Source: Limnomonas spitsbergensis
Taxonomy: Eukaryota > Chlorophyta > Chlorophyceae > Chlamydomonadales
Direction: 5' to 3'
Assembly: GCA_037349105.1 (NCBI GenBank)
Contig: JAYJMM010000116.1
Location: 4,340,001-4,404,000 of the forward strand
Length of the DNA stretch: 64,000 bases
The position numbers were made by a program, and so were the translations under genes. This document shows positions 10,085-22,300 of this stretch, one piece after another; position 1 is the first letter of the stretch; each line of letters starts with the position of its first letter. The notes below the pieces were generated by a model. That model saw nothing but the letters and a program-made list of their open reading frames with translations, ran no database searches and was not told the DNA's origin.

Positions 10085-10995
10085 CGTACCGTTCTCTTTT
10101 TTAACGCACTGCGCAGCACTTGCCACTCTCAGCAGCCTCTTCTGCGTCGCGTATTCTGGCCCACTGCCTAGGTCTCTGCGTCCCTTCCTATTGGCTCATG
10201 GGATTAAGCTGGGTAGGCCTCGCCTTTCTGCTTTTCTGCTCACTAATTTTAATCTGGCGGAATCCTCCTTCGCCCTCTTTTCTGCTCGCTAATTTTAATC
10301 TGGCGGAATCCTCCTTCGCCCTTTTTTCTGCTTGCTAATTTCTAATCTGGCGGAATCCTCCTTCGCCCTTTTTTCTGCTTGCTGATTTTTAATCTGGCGG
10401 AATCCTCCTTCGCCCTTTTTAGTACTTCCCACCTTTGCTGGCTGGGCTGCTTCTAGATGGCACACGTCCCGCGTGGATGTCTCGCGTCCTACGCTGAGGT
10501 ATCCTCTTGCGTAGTGTCCGTTCAGCTCTGCGGTCCTGCGGGGATCCTTTGGTACACCCACACAATTTCAAACCTGGATGTTCTATCCACAAGTTCACTT
10601 CTGTCAATGATGAAAGATTGGATCACCTGATCTCAATCTGCAGTCATACAGGTAATTATCTGCAGGATAAATCCCCAGCCAGATCTTCAAGCCTCTCCTG
10701 GACTCAACACTAAGCTGCCACGCTCAATGCACAGGGAATCAAGGTGGGTTTATAACTCCACAACTGGATCTTCGAGCTTCTCCCCAAGGCTCTTCACAGC
10801 TGGAGTTTGCAAGATCTAATTTGGCACGAAAAGCCCAAGCAGAATGCAGCGACAGAGGTGCTTTTTCAAGCTGTCCAAGGCGAACAATTCAAAAAAAATA
10901 TTCCAGGTCAGACAAGCTTAGCTTCCCTCAGCGAGGAACTCGTTGGCAAGCAGCTGATCAGGCTGCAATACCACTTTTGTCCCTTTTGAAGGACA
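10085..10995 (-). other. 5' leader of the retroelement with short tandem repeats
   Basis: This segment lies between the single B module and ORF1. At about 10225-10420 there are four copies of a roughly 55-bp unit containing CTGGCGGAATCCTCCTTCGC, usually preceded by a pyrimidine run. Its outer 23 bases (10973-10995) are the exact reverse complement of a segment inside module B (11412-11434 and 3684-3706). This resembles the internal complementary sequences that DIRS elements use during replication. Confidence 0.6.
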
Positions 10996-11633
10996 CTGAG
11001 AGCGGGGATGCTCGGGGTTGCGAAGGAACGGCGACGGAGGTGACTTTGTCCGTGGGTTTTGTCGCCGGGCGGACTCAGCTGGAAGCTGGTACGCCGAGAG
11101 CTCCTGGTCGGCTTTGCGCCTCCTGGTCTATTTAGGTGAATATCTGCTTGGGACTGCTTGCCTGATTAGTCGTCTCCGATGGACGAGTAGTCAGGGATCG
11201 GCACCGTAGGTCGCGTGCTCTTCAGGGCGAGCTCCGTAGATCGCGTCGGCTGGGGATGACCAGTGATATGGATGGGGCTCGCTTGTCACTTGCTTATGCT
11301 ATCACCACTTTCCGTGATGCTAGACTTGACTGAAGTGTAAGGTACTGACTTAGTGGCGAGCAAGTGCTAGTATCCGTGAGAGCTAGGCCTATACTCTTTA
11401 CACCAGAGGCCTGTCCTTCAAAAGGGACAAAAGTAGTAGCTTAGGCAATTGCCGGGATACAGGGACCCGGCAGGCCCAATTCAGAGTACAGATTATGCTA
11501 AATCACCCTGCGTAAGCGGGTTTCTAGGTCTCAGTTCAAATCAGGAGACTCCGCAGAGAAGCTGCGGAGGCTCCGCGGCCGCTAACGGCGGCTCAAACGG
11601 TTCTGTCACGTATACGGTAATATACTGTGACAG
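10996..11633 (-). repeat. Split direct repeat module B, single copy at the 5' end
   Basis: This 638-bp copy of module B lies immediately upstream of the leader on the coding strand and probably carries the element promoter (inference). It ends at GTGACAG, and the following genomic bases are TCATG, as at the other end of the element. Confidence 0.85.
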
Positions 11634-13160
11634 TCATGCTGCCTGTCTGGGCCTTAATAAGCTTCGCTTTTGTAGCAGTTGATTCATGGAGGTGAGTCAA
11701 TAACGTAACACCTCTGGGCCCGCTCAAAGCTCGGCCGCATGGGCGCCCAACCGTTCAGAAGGGAGAAAAGAAGACACTAAAAGGAAGAGGGGGGGACAGG
11801 AACAAAAGGAGAGGCCGGGAAGGCAGAGAAGACCAAGTCCGACACCTGAGTTCAACCAGAGTCTAGCCCTCAACAAAGCCTCGGAGAAAAGAAATGGAGG
11901 AGAGTGCAGAATGCTGAGTTCATGCATCATGCATGACTATTGGCATGCGTACAAGTCATTTTCCGAGCAGACTTGCATGGGCGGGCAATGTGAGCGTGAT
12001 GCATGCAAGCCTATCATTGTTATGGCATAAACGTTGCAAAAGTATTTTCAGTTTGCGGGCACTCGTCCAATGCATCAAATGTGAACCTCAGCTGGAGTGC
12101 TGGGCAATTGGGCATTCAAATAATTCATCAGTATAAGGTCAGCAGACCGGCGGAATGAATTGATAGCGACAAAACGGCGAGGCTCTGTCAACTGTTCAGG
12201 ACAGTCTTGCAGTGTCGACGTGACCAACGCAGTATGTGATGGGAGGGAATGAACGATGCATGCATGGGCGGGGGAATTGAAGGAGGGTGTGGCAAGCGAC
12301 AGGTCAATCATTTACCGTCAATGACGTTACACCTCTGGGCCCTGCTTAAACAAGGCGATGGTGCATTTACCACATGCCCTCATCAGGAACTAGACGTCTT
12401 TCACATCGTGTGCTGACGCCGATATACGGATTTCTCACCACCCCCTTTGGTCTCGGAGCTATATGCGTATGCGTCATACGTCACGTCAAGGGGCGGGGTT
12501 CGGCAGGACGCACAGTTTCCGTAGCTCGTGTAGCTGTGACTGTGACTGTAAGAAGTTCGCAGCTCTGTGCGCGCCCTGTATCCGTGATGTGTCAGTGATG
12601 ACGGACCGTTAGATGGGGTTACGTGCAACTAGCCAGCCGGAAGCTTCCCTTGCATAATCGAGGAGGACAGGTTGATGATACCAACCTATATGTTGCGTTC
12701 TACCGCTGCTAGCATGCCGGCAGCTTGAATCCCAGCGTGTGTTAAATAACCAGACCAGCCTTGTTGCTTCAATCAGCTACTGAAAACCCGTCGTCCCAAG
12801 TAGGACCAACAGCAACAGGTAGGGCCGAGTGTGGGGGGACAGCCAGATCGACAACGCCGTCATCAGGAATTTGTAATCGAGTATCCCGCCCTGCTGGAAG
12901 GCAGCGTGCGCGTGCTTGGCCTCGCTCATTATCCCATCTTATGTTAGCAGCAGCAGATGTTATCATTGCATGTTAATGTCCACCTGTCGGCAACCATGGC
13001 AGGTCGCACATGTCGTGCCCTACTAATAACTAGTCAAATGCACTACTGCAGGGTCGATTCCCACAAACCGGTACTGGTACATGCATGCAGCGAGCCATTA
13101 ACATGTCAAACGTGCCGCTGATCGCAGGGCACAGACAGGGTCGCTACGTTCTTCAGCGGC
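11634..13160. other. Intergenic region with dispersed repeat copies
   Basis: Two copies of a dispersed repeat start near 11693 and 12316. Both carry a TTACACCTCTGGGCCC-like core, and the first continues into CGCATGGGCGCC and a long purine-rich tract. A third copy is at 51876. A fragment resembling the LINE tail lies near 12060-12105. The rest is the presumed upstream region of the acyltransferase gene, where no promoter motif could be assigned. Confidence 0.5.
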
Positions 13161-16100
13161 ATGTCGAACCCTGCAGCTCCACCTCCTCCCCCGGGCCCAA
13201 CTCCTAGGATGGACTCCGTGGACGGATTAAGGGCCATCACTCACCTATCTCTCATCGCGCTGCATGCCGCCATGCTCACCACTGGCCACTTACCCAGCAG
13301 TGGCCCGCAGTGGGACACTTTCAAAATCCATCCAGTGTACACCACGTTCTTAGCTGGAGGCACGCAAGTAAGCAGGGAACCCACTTGTGACAGACTGATG
13401 TGCTTGCCTGAATGGCTGCTGGGTCAGTGCAGTGGGTAGGTATGCGCTGAGTGCATTCAGTGGAATTGTTTACCGGTACTAGTCAGCAGATAGACTTGGG
13501 CCGCTGCCTGGGTCATTATTGGGTGCACTCAGTGGACCCGCTGACTGCAGTGGGCCTCAGTCACTATAATAGTATAATGGACATATTGACTGCCTCACTG
13601 TAGTGGGCCACTGGGTGCACTCAGTTGACTCGTTGCCTGACAGGCTGACAGCTCACTCAGTAGCTCACCGAATCGCTGACTGCTGGATCTCTATCAATGA
13701 CCTCTGGGATATCTATAGGATAGATGATCAGTATATATCCTGCCAGCTATCAGTGTTAATTAGAGTGCACGATGCACCAGGCCACCTTTGGGGGCGGCCA
13801 GGCGACTGACCAATACTGGGACGATGGGGACCAAACTTGACCAGCAGGCGGCCGGCGGCCCACACACCAGGGGTTTGCTGCACCAAACCCTGCCAGTCTT
13901 GGACCATGTTGCAAGTGAAGTGTAGCTGAAGCACCCTAACATAAACAGGGCTCACCTACCACCAGGCAGTCCAAAAGGACTGAAGTGGGTATGAGGTGAT
14001 AGAAAGACATCAGTAAATGAGGAACAGAACAATGCACAGGTCTCGTGCTTGGCAGACAACACTCACAATCAATTGGAACATGAACACAGCATTACATGAA
14101 TGATGGAGCCCGCTCTGATCGTGCACGTTCTGCATAGGTCAATCTACGATATGGATGCACTTGGTGACGCCTTCAGCCTGCGTACATGACATGCCTGTTA
14201 GCCTGATGATATGTGTGCACATGGTGACGCCTTCAGCCTGCGTACACGACATGCCTGTTAGCCTGATGATATGTGTGCACATGGTGACGCCTTCAACCTG
14301 CGTACACGACATGCCTGTTAGCCTGATGATATGTGTGCACATGGTGACGCCTTCAACCTGCGTACACGACATGCCTGTTAGCCTGATGATATGTGTGCCC
14401 ATGGTGACGCCTTTAACCTGCGTACACGACATGCCTGTTAGCCTGATGATATGTGTGCACATGGTGACGCCTTCAGCCTGCGTACACGACATGCCTGTTA
14501 GCCTGATGATATGTGTGCACATGGTGACGCCTTCAGCCTGCGTACACGACATGCCTGTTAGCCTGATGATATGTGTGCACATGGTGACGCCTTCAACCTG
14601 CGTACACGACATGCCTGTTAGCCTGATGATATGTGTGCACATGGTAACGCCTTCAACCTGCGTACACGACATGCCTGTTAGCCTGATGATATGTGTGCAC
14701 ATGGTAACGCCTTCAACCTGCGTACATGACATGCCTGTTAGCCTGATGATATGTGTGCACATGGTAACGCCTTCAACCTGCGTACACGACATGCCTGTTA
14801 GCCTGATGATATGTGTGCACATGGTGACGCCTTCAACCTGCGTACACGACATGCCTGTTAGCCTGATGATATGTGTGCACATGGTGACGCCTTCAACCTG
14901 CGTACACGACATGCCTGTTAGCCTGATGATATGTGTGCACATGGTGACGCCTTCAACCTGCGTACACGACATGCCTGTTAGCCTGATGATATGTGTGCAC
15001 ATGGTAACGCCTTCAACCTGCGTACACGACATGCCTGTTAGCCTGATGATATGTGTGCACATGGTGACGCCTTCAGCCTGCGTACACGACATGCCTGTTA
15101 GCCTGATGATATGTGTGCACATGGTGACGCCTTCAGCCTGCGTACACGACATGCCTGTTAGCCTGATGATATGTGTGCACATGGTGACGCCTTCAACCTG
15201 CGTACACGACATGCCTGTTAGCCTGATGATATGTGTGCACATGGTAACGCCTTCAACCTGCGTACACGACATGCCTGTTAGCCTGATGATATGTGTGCAC
15301 ATGGTGACGCCTTCAGCCTGCGTACACGACATGCCTGTTAGCCTGATGATATGTGTGCACATGGTGACGCCTTCAACCTGCGTACACGACATGCCTGTTA
15401 GCCTGATGATATGTGTGCACATGGTGACGCCTTCAGCCTGCGTACATGACATGCCTGTTAGCCTGATGATATGTGTGCACATGGTGACGCCTTCAACCTG
15501 CGTACACGACATGCCTGTTAGCCTGATGATATGTGTGCACATGGTGACGCCTTCAACCTGCGTACACGACATGCCTGTCAGCCTGATGATATGTGTGCAC
15601 ATGGTGACGCCTTCAACCTGCGTACACGACATGCCTGTTAGCCTGATGATATGTGTGCACATGGTGACGCCTTCAACCTGCGTACACGACATGCCTGTTA
15701 GCCTGATGATATGTGTGCACATGGTGACGCCTTCAACCTGCGTACACGACATGCCTGTTAGCCTGATGATATGTGTGCACATGGTAACGCCTTCAACCTG
15801 CGTACACGACATGCCTGTTAGCCTGATGATATGTGTGCACATGGTGACGCCTTCAACCTATATATGGACGCAACATGCTTCTTAGCTTGGTGCATGGAAT
15901 CAACGGGTGGAACTACAACTCTCAAGAGACGGTCTAAACGTAACTATCATGAAAGTAGGTAGGCCCCTTTTGAAGGAATAACCTCATCAAGAACGGCACG
16001 TGCAAGACAGTAAGAGTGCGTGTCGATGCATGGCTCATGCACATGACTCTCATGCCGCCACTGCCCCATGTCTGTGTTCACTGCTAAGCACGTGTCCTCT

Positions 16101-18155
16101 TCTCACCAGCAGGTGGACATCATGTTCCTGCTCTCAGGCTTTCTCCTGGTTCACAAACTGCTGCGGGCTGGCTCCAGCAAGGCGTATCCCGCCCTCCCAA
16201 GCTTTGCAGCCAACCGCTGGATGCGCATGTTCCCAGCCATCCTTGTCGCCGTTGCTGCTGGCTACTGCCTCGGTGATACGTGGGACATAAGGAAGGACGC
16301 CCCAGGGTACGCCCCGGCGTACTGGCGCCTTCTCGGCCTCTTGACGACCGTCTTCAACTATCTTGACTCCAGTGTGTACGCCTCCTTCACGACGGCCCTG
16401 TACTGGTCCTGCTGCGCTGACATACACGTGGGCCTGCTGATCCTCATGCTCATGTCAGCGCTCCGCGGCAAGGAAACGCCGGTGGCGGCGGCAGCGAGGC
16501 TCAGATGGGTTTTTGTTGCGATGGCTGTCGCGGCGGTGGCTCTTCGCGGCATGATGTTTGAGAAGGAATCCCTCAACATATTCCTCCTGGGCAAGATCTC
16601 CCACTTTGGAGGCCTGCAGACGGACACATCGTACCAATTCATTAAGGACTACTACAACCGTGAGTGTCACCCTGGCCCTGGTGCCACGCACTGCCACCCT
16701 GCCTCTGGTGCCGTGCACTGCCACTCTGCTCCTGGTGCCACTCTGCTCCTGGTGCTACTCTGCCACTCAGCTCCTGAGGTCACACTGCCGCCGTATCTTT
16801 GTGGCGTGTGATGGGGCGTGACTCCCAATCCTGTAAATGTAATCTCAGTCCCACAGGGGTCTTGATTGATCTGACCTGTCATGGCAAGACAGAACTGTCA
16901 TTCCTGGCTCTCTGGATGCAAAAAAGGCAGTCTTGCAAGTATAGAGGAGCCACTTGTAGGACTATAATACTTAGGCTGACAGATGGCTACCTAGGGCCAC
17001 TTCACATTTTTTCGAGTGGACGTTTCTTCCTAATGAAAAGCAAGGGGTCATCTCAGTTTTCAAATGCAATGGGACTGCTAGTGCCCTTTGCTCCTTTCCT
17101 TTTGCTGTGACTTTACAAGGTGTGAGACCGGCCACCCATCAGCTCCTTCTGTCCTGCAGATGCGTTCCATACTTCCAACGTCAACGCTGAGCTGGCGCAG
17201 AAGTACATGAACAACATGTACTTCCCCACACATACGAGGTGAGTCACTAGGCGGCGGGGCTGTTTCAAGCCAAGGGCCACTGACTGATAAATGATGAAGC
17301 TCCACATTCCAAACTGGAATCCTGCCGGTGAGGTGTCGCACATCTTGCGATCATACCTGTCAGCAAAGCTGATGGAACCACCCCCTCCAGCCTCAAAGCT
17401 TTGACGGGAGGCACTGGAGTGACCAGCTTCGCCGCCAGCCCCAAAACCCTCTTCCCCTTTTCCCTGCTGCTTCATCTGCCATGAATCGGGAATGCCTCCA
17501 ATCTTCTCAATCCGCATATCCTGCATTCAGATTTGGACCGTTTGCCGTCGGCGGCGTCCTGGCTTGCAACGTATTCATCGCCCAGAGAGCTCCCAGCAAG
17601 CCCACCCTACCCGGCCGTGTGCTTTGCTGGCTGCTGTCGCTGATCGCCCTAGCCCAGCTGGTCGTGCCCTGCCTACCGGCTCCCGAGGAGTCCCCTCTGG
17701 AGGCGCAGCTGTTTGCAACAGCAGCGCTGCGCACGCTGACGTCTGCGGCCGCAGGCCTGATCCTGTACCGCACCCTGGTGCCCCCAACCCATGGCTGGCA
17801 TTGGGGCACGCTGTCCAGGTTCTTGTCTATGAGGGTCTGGCGGCTGGTCTCGACTCTCAGCTTCTGCTCCTATCTCATCCACTTCCGGGTCCTCATGGAG
17901 CTCAACTTCCGCGCCCCGCTGCGGGAGGCGCTGGGTCTCACGCTGCCTCCACTGATACATGCAGGCGGGGTACTAGATCCTGGCTTCTCCTCTGGGAGCT
18001 GGGTCTGGTACATGTGCCAGCTAGCAGCACTGAGCACGGTAATTTCTCTGATGCTGGCCTATCCTCTGCATGTCTTGGTGGAGAAGCCCTGTTATGCTGC
18101 CTATGAGATGATGTGTGCGCCTCCCAGGAAGCAGCTGGCAGCAAATGAGAACTAG
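13161..18155 (+). CDS. Multi-pass membrane acyltransferase, acyltransferase-3 / NRF-6 family
   Basis: Predicted O-acyltransferase of the family that includes bacterial OafA and nematode NRF-6. Its acyl acceptor cannot be told from sequence. The four exons are 13161-13367, 16113-16659, 17160-17238 and 17531-18155. They total 485 codons plus TAG, with consistent phases and GT-AG introns. Exon 1 begins with a Pro-rich leader and then the family start motif MDSVDGLRAITHLSLIALH, with the conserved His. Exon 2 has FLLSGFLLVHKLL and then ANRWMRMFP, the positively charged loop typical of the family. Exon 3 ends MYFPTHTR and exon 4 opens FGPFAVGGVLA. About ten hydrophobic helices are visible. No N-terminal NRF domain was found, although AG precedes the ATG closely, so an upstream exon is possible. 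Intron 1 holds the 60-bp array. Confidence 0.85.
13440..13760. repeat. Degenerate short repeats in intron 1 of the acyltransferase
   Basis: Diverged units resembling GGGTGCACTCAGTGGA recur several times across this part of the intron, mixed with CAGTGGGCC-type variants. No coding content was seen. Confidence 0.5.
14150..15865. repeat. 60-bp satellite array in intron 1 of the acyltransferase
   Basis: About 28 head-to-tail units of exactly 60 bp are nearly identical and vary at only a handful of positions (for example AACCTG/AGCCTG and GTGACG/GTAACG). The unit is 20 codons and lacks stops in one frame on each strand, so the array appears as 567- and 576-residue ORFs on opposite strands. These are repeat artefacts, because the array sits between two good exons of one gene. 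Confidence 0.95.
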
Positions 18156-19387
18156 GACGGGGCGAAGCCGAAAAGGCTAGGTAGCTGTGATCGTAAGTTA
18201 CAGCTGCTTCGGGTAACAAATTAAGAGGGGTTCATTCATACTTATTGGCTTTGAGTTCGTGTTTTTTCTGCTTGTCCTACCACAAATCGTTTCACAGTAA
18301 GAGCATTGAGGACGACTGTAACCGAATTTAAGGCATATCTTAAAACTGTCAAATACAAGTTTTGGTACATTGTTTGGAAAATTGCTATAGTGGTTTTTTT
18401 ACATCCATTATTCTTTGCTGGTGGAGGCGGCTAAATGCTGGACTGAATCTGTGATATGGCGACATTTCCTAGTTCTTCAATTCGTTGGGAGACTGGCACG
18501 AACCCTTGGTGAGACTTCATGGAAGCAGATAAAGAGGTTAGTAGCCGCCCCTGATTTAATGTTAGGGAGAACTAACCGCATGTTCTTACTAGGCACCTAC
18601 CGGTATTTCTGGCGGGTCTTGGCGACAAAAAACATTGTCTGGTGTTTATCTCTTTGCTTGATGAGTCACGTATGCCATACATTATTCGTGGTAAATACTG
18701 ATCGGGCTAGTGTTTGCAGTTGGTGTGATAAACCTTGCAATGTGGTGATATGCTGACCCTTGAGACCCAGAGACGAAAAGACTATTGAGGTTACATGTCC
18801 ACGATCAAGGAAGGCGCCTCACTTGTCCTCTGCTTGTGACGCCAGATTCACAGTTCCTGCCCCAGCAAGTGGGATGTGGGTATGGCTGACCTTGGATCAG
18901 GTTTTTGGGTCTTACGTCCCTGCCTCCCTCACATGGGAGGGGGGCATGGCCGCACCATGGTCCCGGCTGTGCATGGTAGCTGGGACTGAGCTTGCTCATC
19001 CCCTACCAGCCTCACGCGGCCGAGTTAAGCAGGGACCAGCGGGTATGCAATATCCTAAATAAAGTAACACCTCAGACTTGTACACTGTGCAAGAAAGGGC
19101 ATAAATATAAACAAACCATATATATACCGGTTTCAGCGCCCTCTTCTTCCCAGATAACTTCTCTCAGCATTGATTGCTTGGAGGCCCCAAATACTGTTGC
19201 AGTGCTGCCCCAAGGAATCTTAAGAACTATCTACTTAGATTCAAACATGAAATCCGTTCCAGGAGCCCACACATTGATGTATATATCTCGAAAGCAGCGA
19301 TTATGGATCAGCCTTAGCACGAAATGGGTCACACACTCACTCGCTCATGGGCCAACTTCTCGACTTGTTTGGACCGACTTTTGCCCG
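18156..19387. other. Convergent 3' intergenic region
   Basis: This 1.2-kb segment separates the 3' ends of the acyltransferase (+) and the pantothenate kinase gene (-). It contains a block at about 18975-19060 (GAGCTTGCT, then ACCAGCC, then GCGGCCGAG, then CAGCGGGTATGCA) that recurs at about 55998-56070, so it is a dispersed repeat. No further gene was seen. Open frames here show no recognisable domain. Confidence 0.5.
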
Positions 19388-22300
19388 TCACGTCTGATCC
19401 GTGCCCTTCTCGAATACACACACACAGTCATACAGGCTTCCATTGAAGAGAGTTTTGGCAAGCCACTCCGTCTTGATCATGGCCAGTTTCAGGGTGTCAC
19501 ACTTGAAGTGAGTACGGAGGTTGGTATGAATAGCCCTGCAGCAGCAGAGCAGGACAGAGGTTAGACATGGGGCAATGGGGAGCAATCGTACCTCACAAAG
19601 CAGGGGCAGCTAATCAGACACACGAAATCAGGAACTCCCTGCAGATGCAAGTCATACCATACTGAATGGAGGGATGGCATTGTACGGTAATAGCATGGGC
19701 TTCTTATGTAGTCTTAGCTGTCTTACGGGTGACTGCACACCCACATCCGCAGCTGCGTTAAGGACTTCTGGTCTTTTCCCAGTGGCTCTCCAAGCATATG
19801 GTGACAGCTTAGACGCGGCCTCGGCCCACGCCACACTATTTACGTAACCCACGCCACACTATTTACGTAGCCCTCACGCCCCTGCGTAGCAAAGCTTAAT
19901 CCCTTCCCTTTGTTGTCCAAACATGCCTGCCCATACGTCAACGTTGAAACGAGGGAAGAGGCGTGTGCCCCAGGAAGCTGCTCACGCCAGGACATGCCAA
20001 TACATGCCAGCAAGCAGATCAACAACAAACTTTTCTGACTGTGCTCTGGGGGCAAATTCGAGCGTGATAAGCCCATACAACATTTTGCAGTTGAGCACTG
20101 TAGTCATTCAGAGCGTAACCCTAAGTCCCCTGTTATGATTAGCCTCGAGCATACACTGACCCCCCAAAATTTAACACGACGTCAACACAAGTTTAAACGA
20201 TGTTAACACAACACGGACAACTTTGTTCCCCCTGTGTCCCATTGACAGTTAGTACCCTGGTGGCCCCGGAATCCTGACTGGTTCTCTGTTTCTTACCCGT
20301 TGCTCACCTAAATGAAAGCAATTTAACAGCAGGTCAGCACTTGTACCATTTACACAAACTGCCCAGCATCCTCTCCCCTCCCCTTCCCACCCCTCCTCCG
20401 CACCTTCCCATGCCTTCAATGATCAGCAGGTCCGTCCCGATGCAAGCTTCTGCCAATATATCAGGCACCCTGCAAAACAATGTGGCACCAGACTAGTGAG
20501 GGTCTCACGCTTACTCCGTCTCGTCCAAAATGCCGCCATCCCGCCCCTGTATGGCCCCGTCATCACAATCCACCCTTCATATACCCCCGTCATCACAATC
20601 CATGCGCAATGCCCCCCCGGCATCTCCGGCGTTTCTTCTGCACTGGCTGAATTGGGGTAAAGGCAAGTGTGTGTGACACACGAGGGAAAACGAATGTTCT
20701 AATGACTGCATCCTTTGATCTAAGGACTGCATCCTTTGTTCCAAGGACTGCATCCTTTGATGGTTGCATGTCCTGGGCCGGCAACTGCGACATCCTGAAG
20801 GCAAAGCAAGCAGGTCCTAGAAGCTGACGCACCGTCGAAAGTCTATGCAAGGGCTGCCTTGACCACTGGCGACGACATACAGCTTCGGCCCGATCATGCC
20901 GCTGACCTGTAGGGGCAGAGTCAAGAGGGAAAGATGTAGAGGGTGCTCAGCATGTAGCAATTAAGCTGGTTTTGTGGTTTCCTTAAATTGATATATTTCC
21001 TAGTGAAAGTCCATCCCTCCATACGCCGAGAAGCCTTGCCTTGGGGTCGGCCCTTGACAGCTGACCCTCACAATCAAACAAAGAGTTGCGTTTGTCATAC
21101 CTGGCAATTTGGTTGGCTTTGCCTCCAAGTCCTGTCAACACAACCCAACATGCGGGATGTTCCTGCACCTAAAACAGCCGCAACACCGTCAAGACAATTG
21201 CAATTGTGATTGTAACTGCTCTGGGTTTCAAAATGACACCATACGCCCAAGTAAGTGCTGCATCTGTCAGCACCTCTTTATGCACAGGCTGTGTGGATGC
21301 TGGCATCGACACTGATATCCGCATCCCCACATCAATTCAGCCCAAAGCGTGAAAACCTGACAGGATGCAGAGAAGGAGCCTTGCGACAGGATTCAAAGAA
21401 GAAGCCTAGCGACGTATAGAGAAGGAGCCTAGCGAAAGGATTCAGAGAAGAAGCCTTGCGACGGATGCGGCTCCGTGCTAGGAGCAACGCCACGAGGAAC
21501 GCCAGCATGAAGGGGAATGCGATTATATCACAGGATGTATGCGCCAAGCAACCGAATATGCCATTGAATAATGGGGAGGAAAACATTGACACCAGCAGAC
21601 AGGCCCACTCCCTCTGCTGACCTGTTGGTAATGCTGCGGTCCTGGAGTCACGTTCATCCTCGCAAGCATGCTGCTGCTTCCGGCTCTGGACTTGGTGGGC
21701 GCTGCTGCGGCGGCGACGACACCATCGGCGGTGGGCTCGCCCGCAGCCCGGTGAGCGGTCGGCAGGCGCATCTCGGACTGGGGCGAAGACGTAACAGCGG
21801 CCGCCAGTGTCGTGGAGGAGGCGCTCCGGTGCATTCCTGGGTACGGGGGGACGCGACCATCCATTATGGTTTCCACCTGCAAGGGATTAGAGTTTAGGGT
21901 TTAGGGTTAACTTGTGGCAGGGAGACGAATAACAGGGATTTGGGGAAAAGGGTCTCAGGCGCTTGGGGCCTGCCAGCACAAACAGGATGGAGGGGAAAGG
22001 GCCTGCCAGCTTAAGCAGGCTCGGTTAGGCACTTTGCCCAAACTGAAAGCAAGAGGGCATCTTTGTCTGATATCTCGCACATCAGTCTGCCCCTTTTCAA
22101 CCCCTATTTCAGCCTGAGCGGACACTTTATTTCAGGGCGCTTCAGCTGCATTTCGGCTACATTTCAGCTACATCAGCTAAAATTCAGCTACCTCATGGCC
22201 TGAGGCCAATGCCCGTAGGTCGGACAAGGCTGAGCTCCCATTGACCCTGCGGCCTGCCAAAGGCAACGGTCTCATTCACACAAAACAACCCTCTGGCATG

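Larger units (their letters stand above)
3027..11633 (-). mobile_element. DIRS/PAT/TOC-like split-direct-repeat retroelement, non-autonomous
   Basis: Two repeat modules, A (242 bp) and B (638 bp), are arranged A-B-A-internal-B on the plus strand. Read on the coding (minus) strand the order is B, coding region, A, B, A. This is the split direct repeat layout of PAT-like DIRS elements and of Chlamydomonas TOC elements. It is not the two-LTR layout of Gypsy or Copia elements. Internal DNA of about 6.8 kb codes only for Gag-like proteins (5268-10084, minus). No reverse transcriptase, RNase H, methyltransferase or tyrosine recombinase was found. The A and B copies look essentially identical, which implies recent insertion. 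TCATG flanks the element on both sides. Mobilisation would need enzymes supplied by an autonomous relative (inference). Confidence 0.85.

Noticed and set aside
3027..11633. Ordinary LTR retrotransposon
   Set aside because: There is no pair of equal terminal repeats. A occurs twice on the left, and B once on each side, which only fits a split-direct-repeat layout.
12401..12628. Upstream exon of the acyltransferase encoding an NRF domain
   Set aside because: No frame in 11640-13160 shows NRF-like Cys pattern or a splice donor in the right phase.
14150..15865. CRISPR-like array
   Set aside because: Units are contiguous without unique spacers, and the setting is a eukaryotic intron.
14139..15885. 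567- and 576-residue ORFs over the 60-bp array
   Set aside because: They exist on both strands only because the unit is a stop-free multiple of three, and the array lies inside a well-supported intron.
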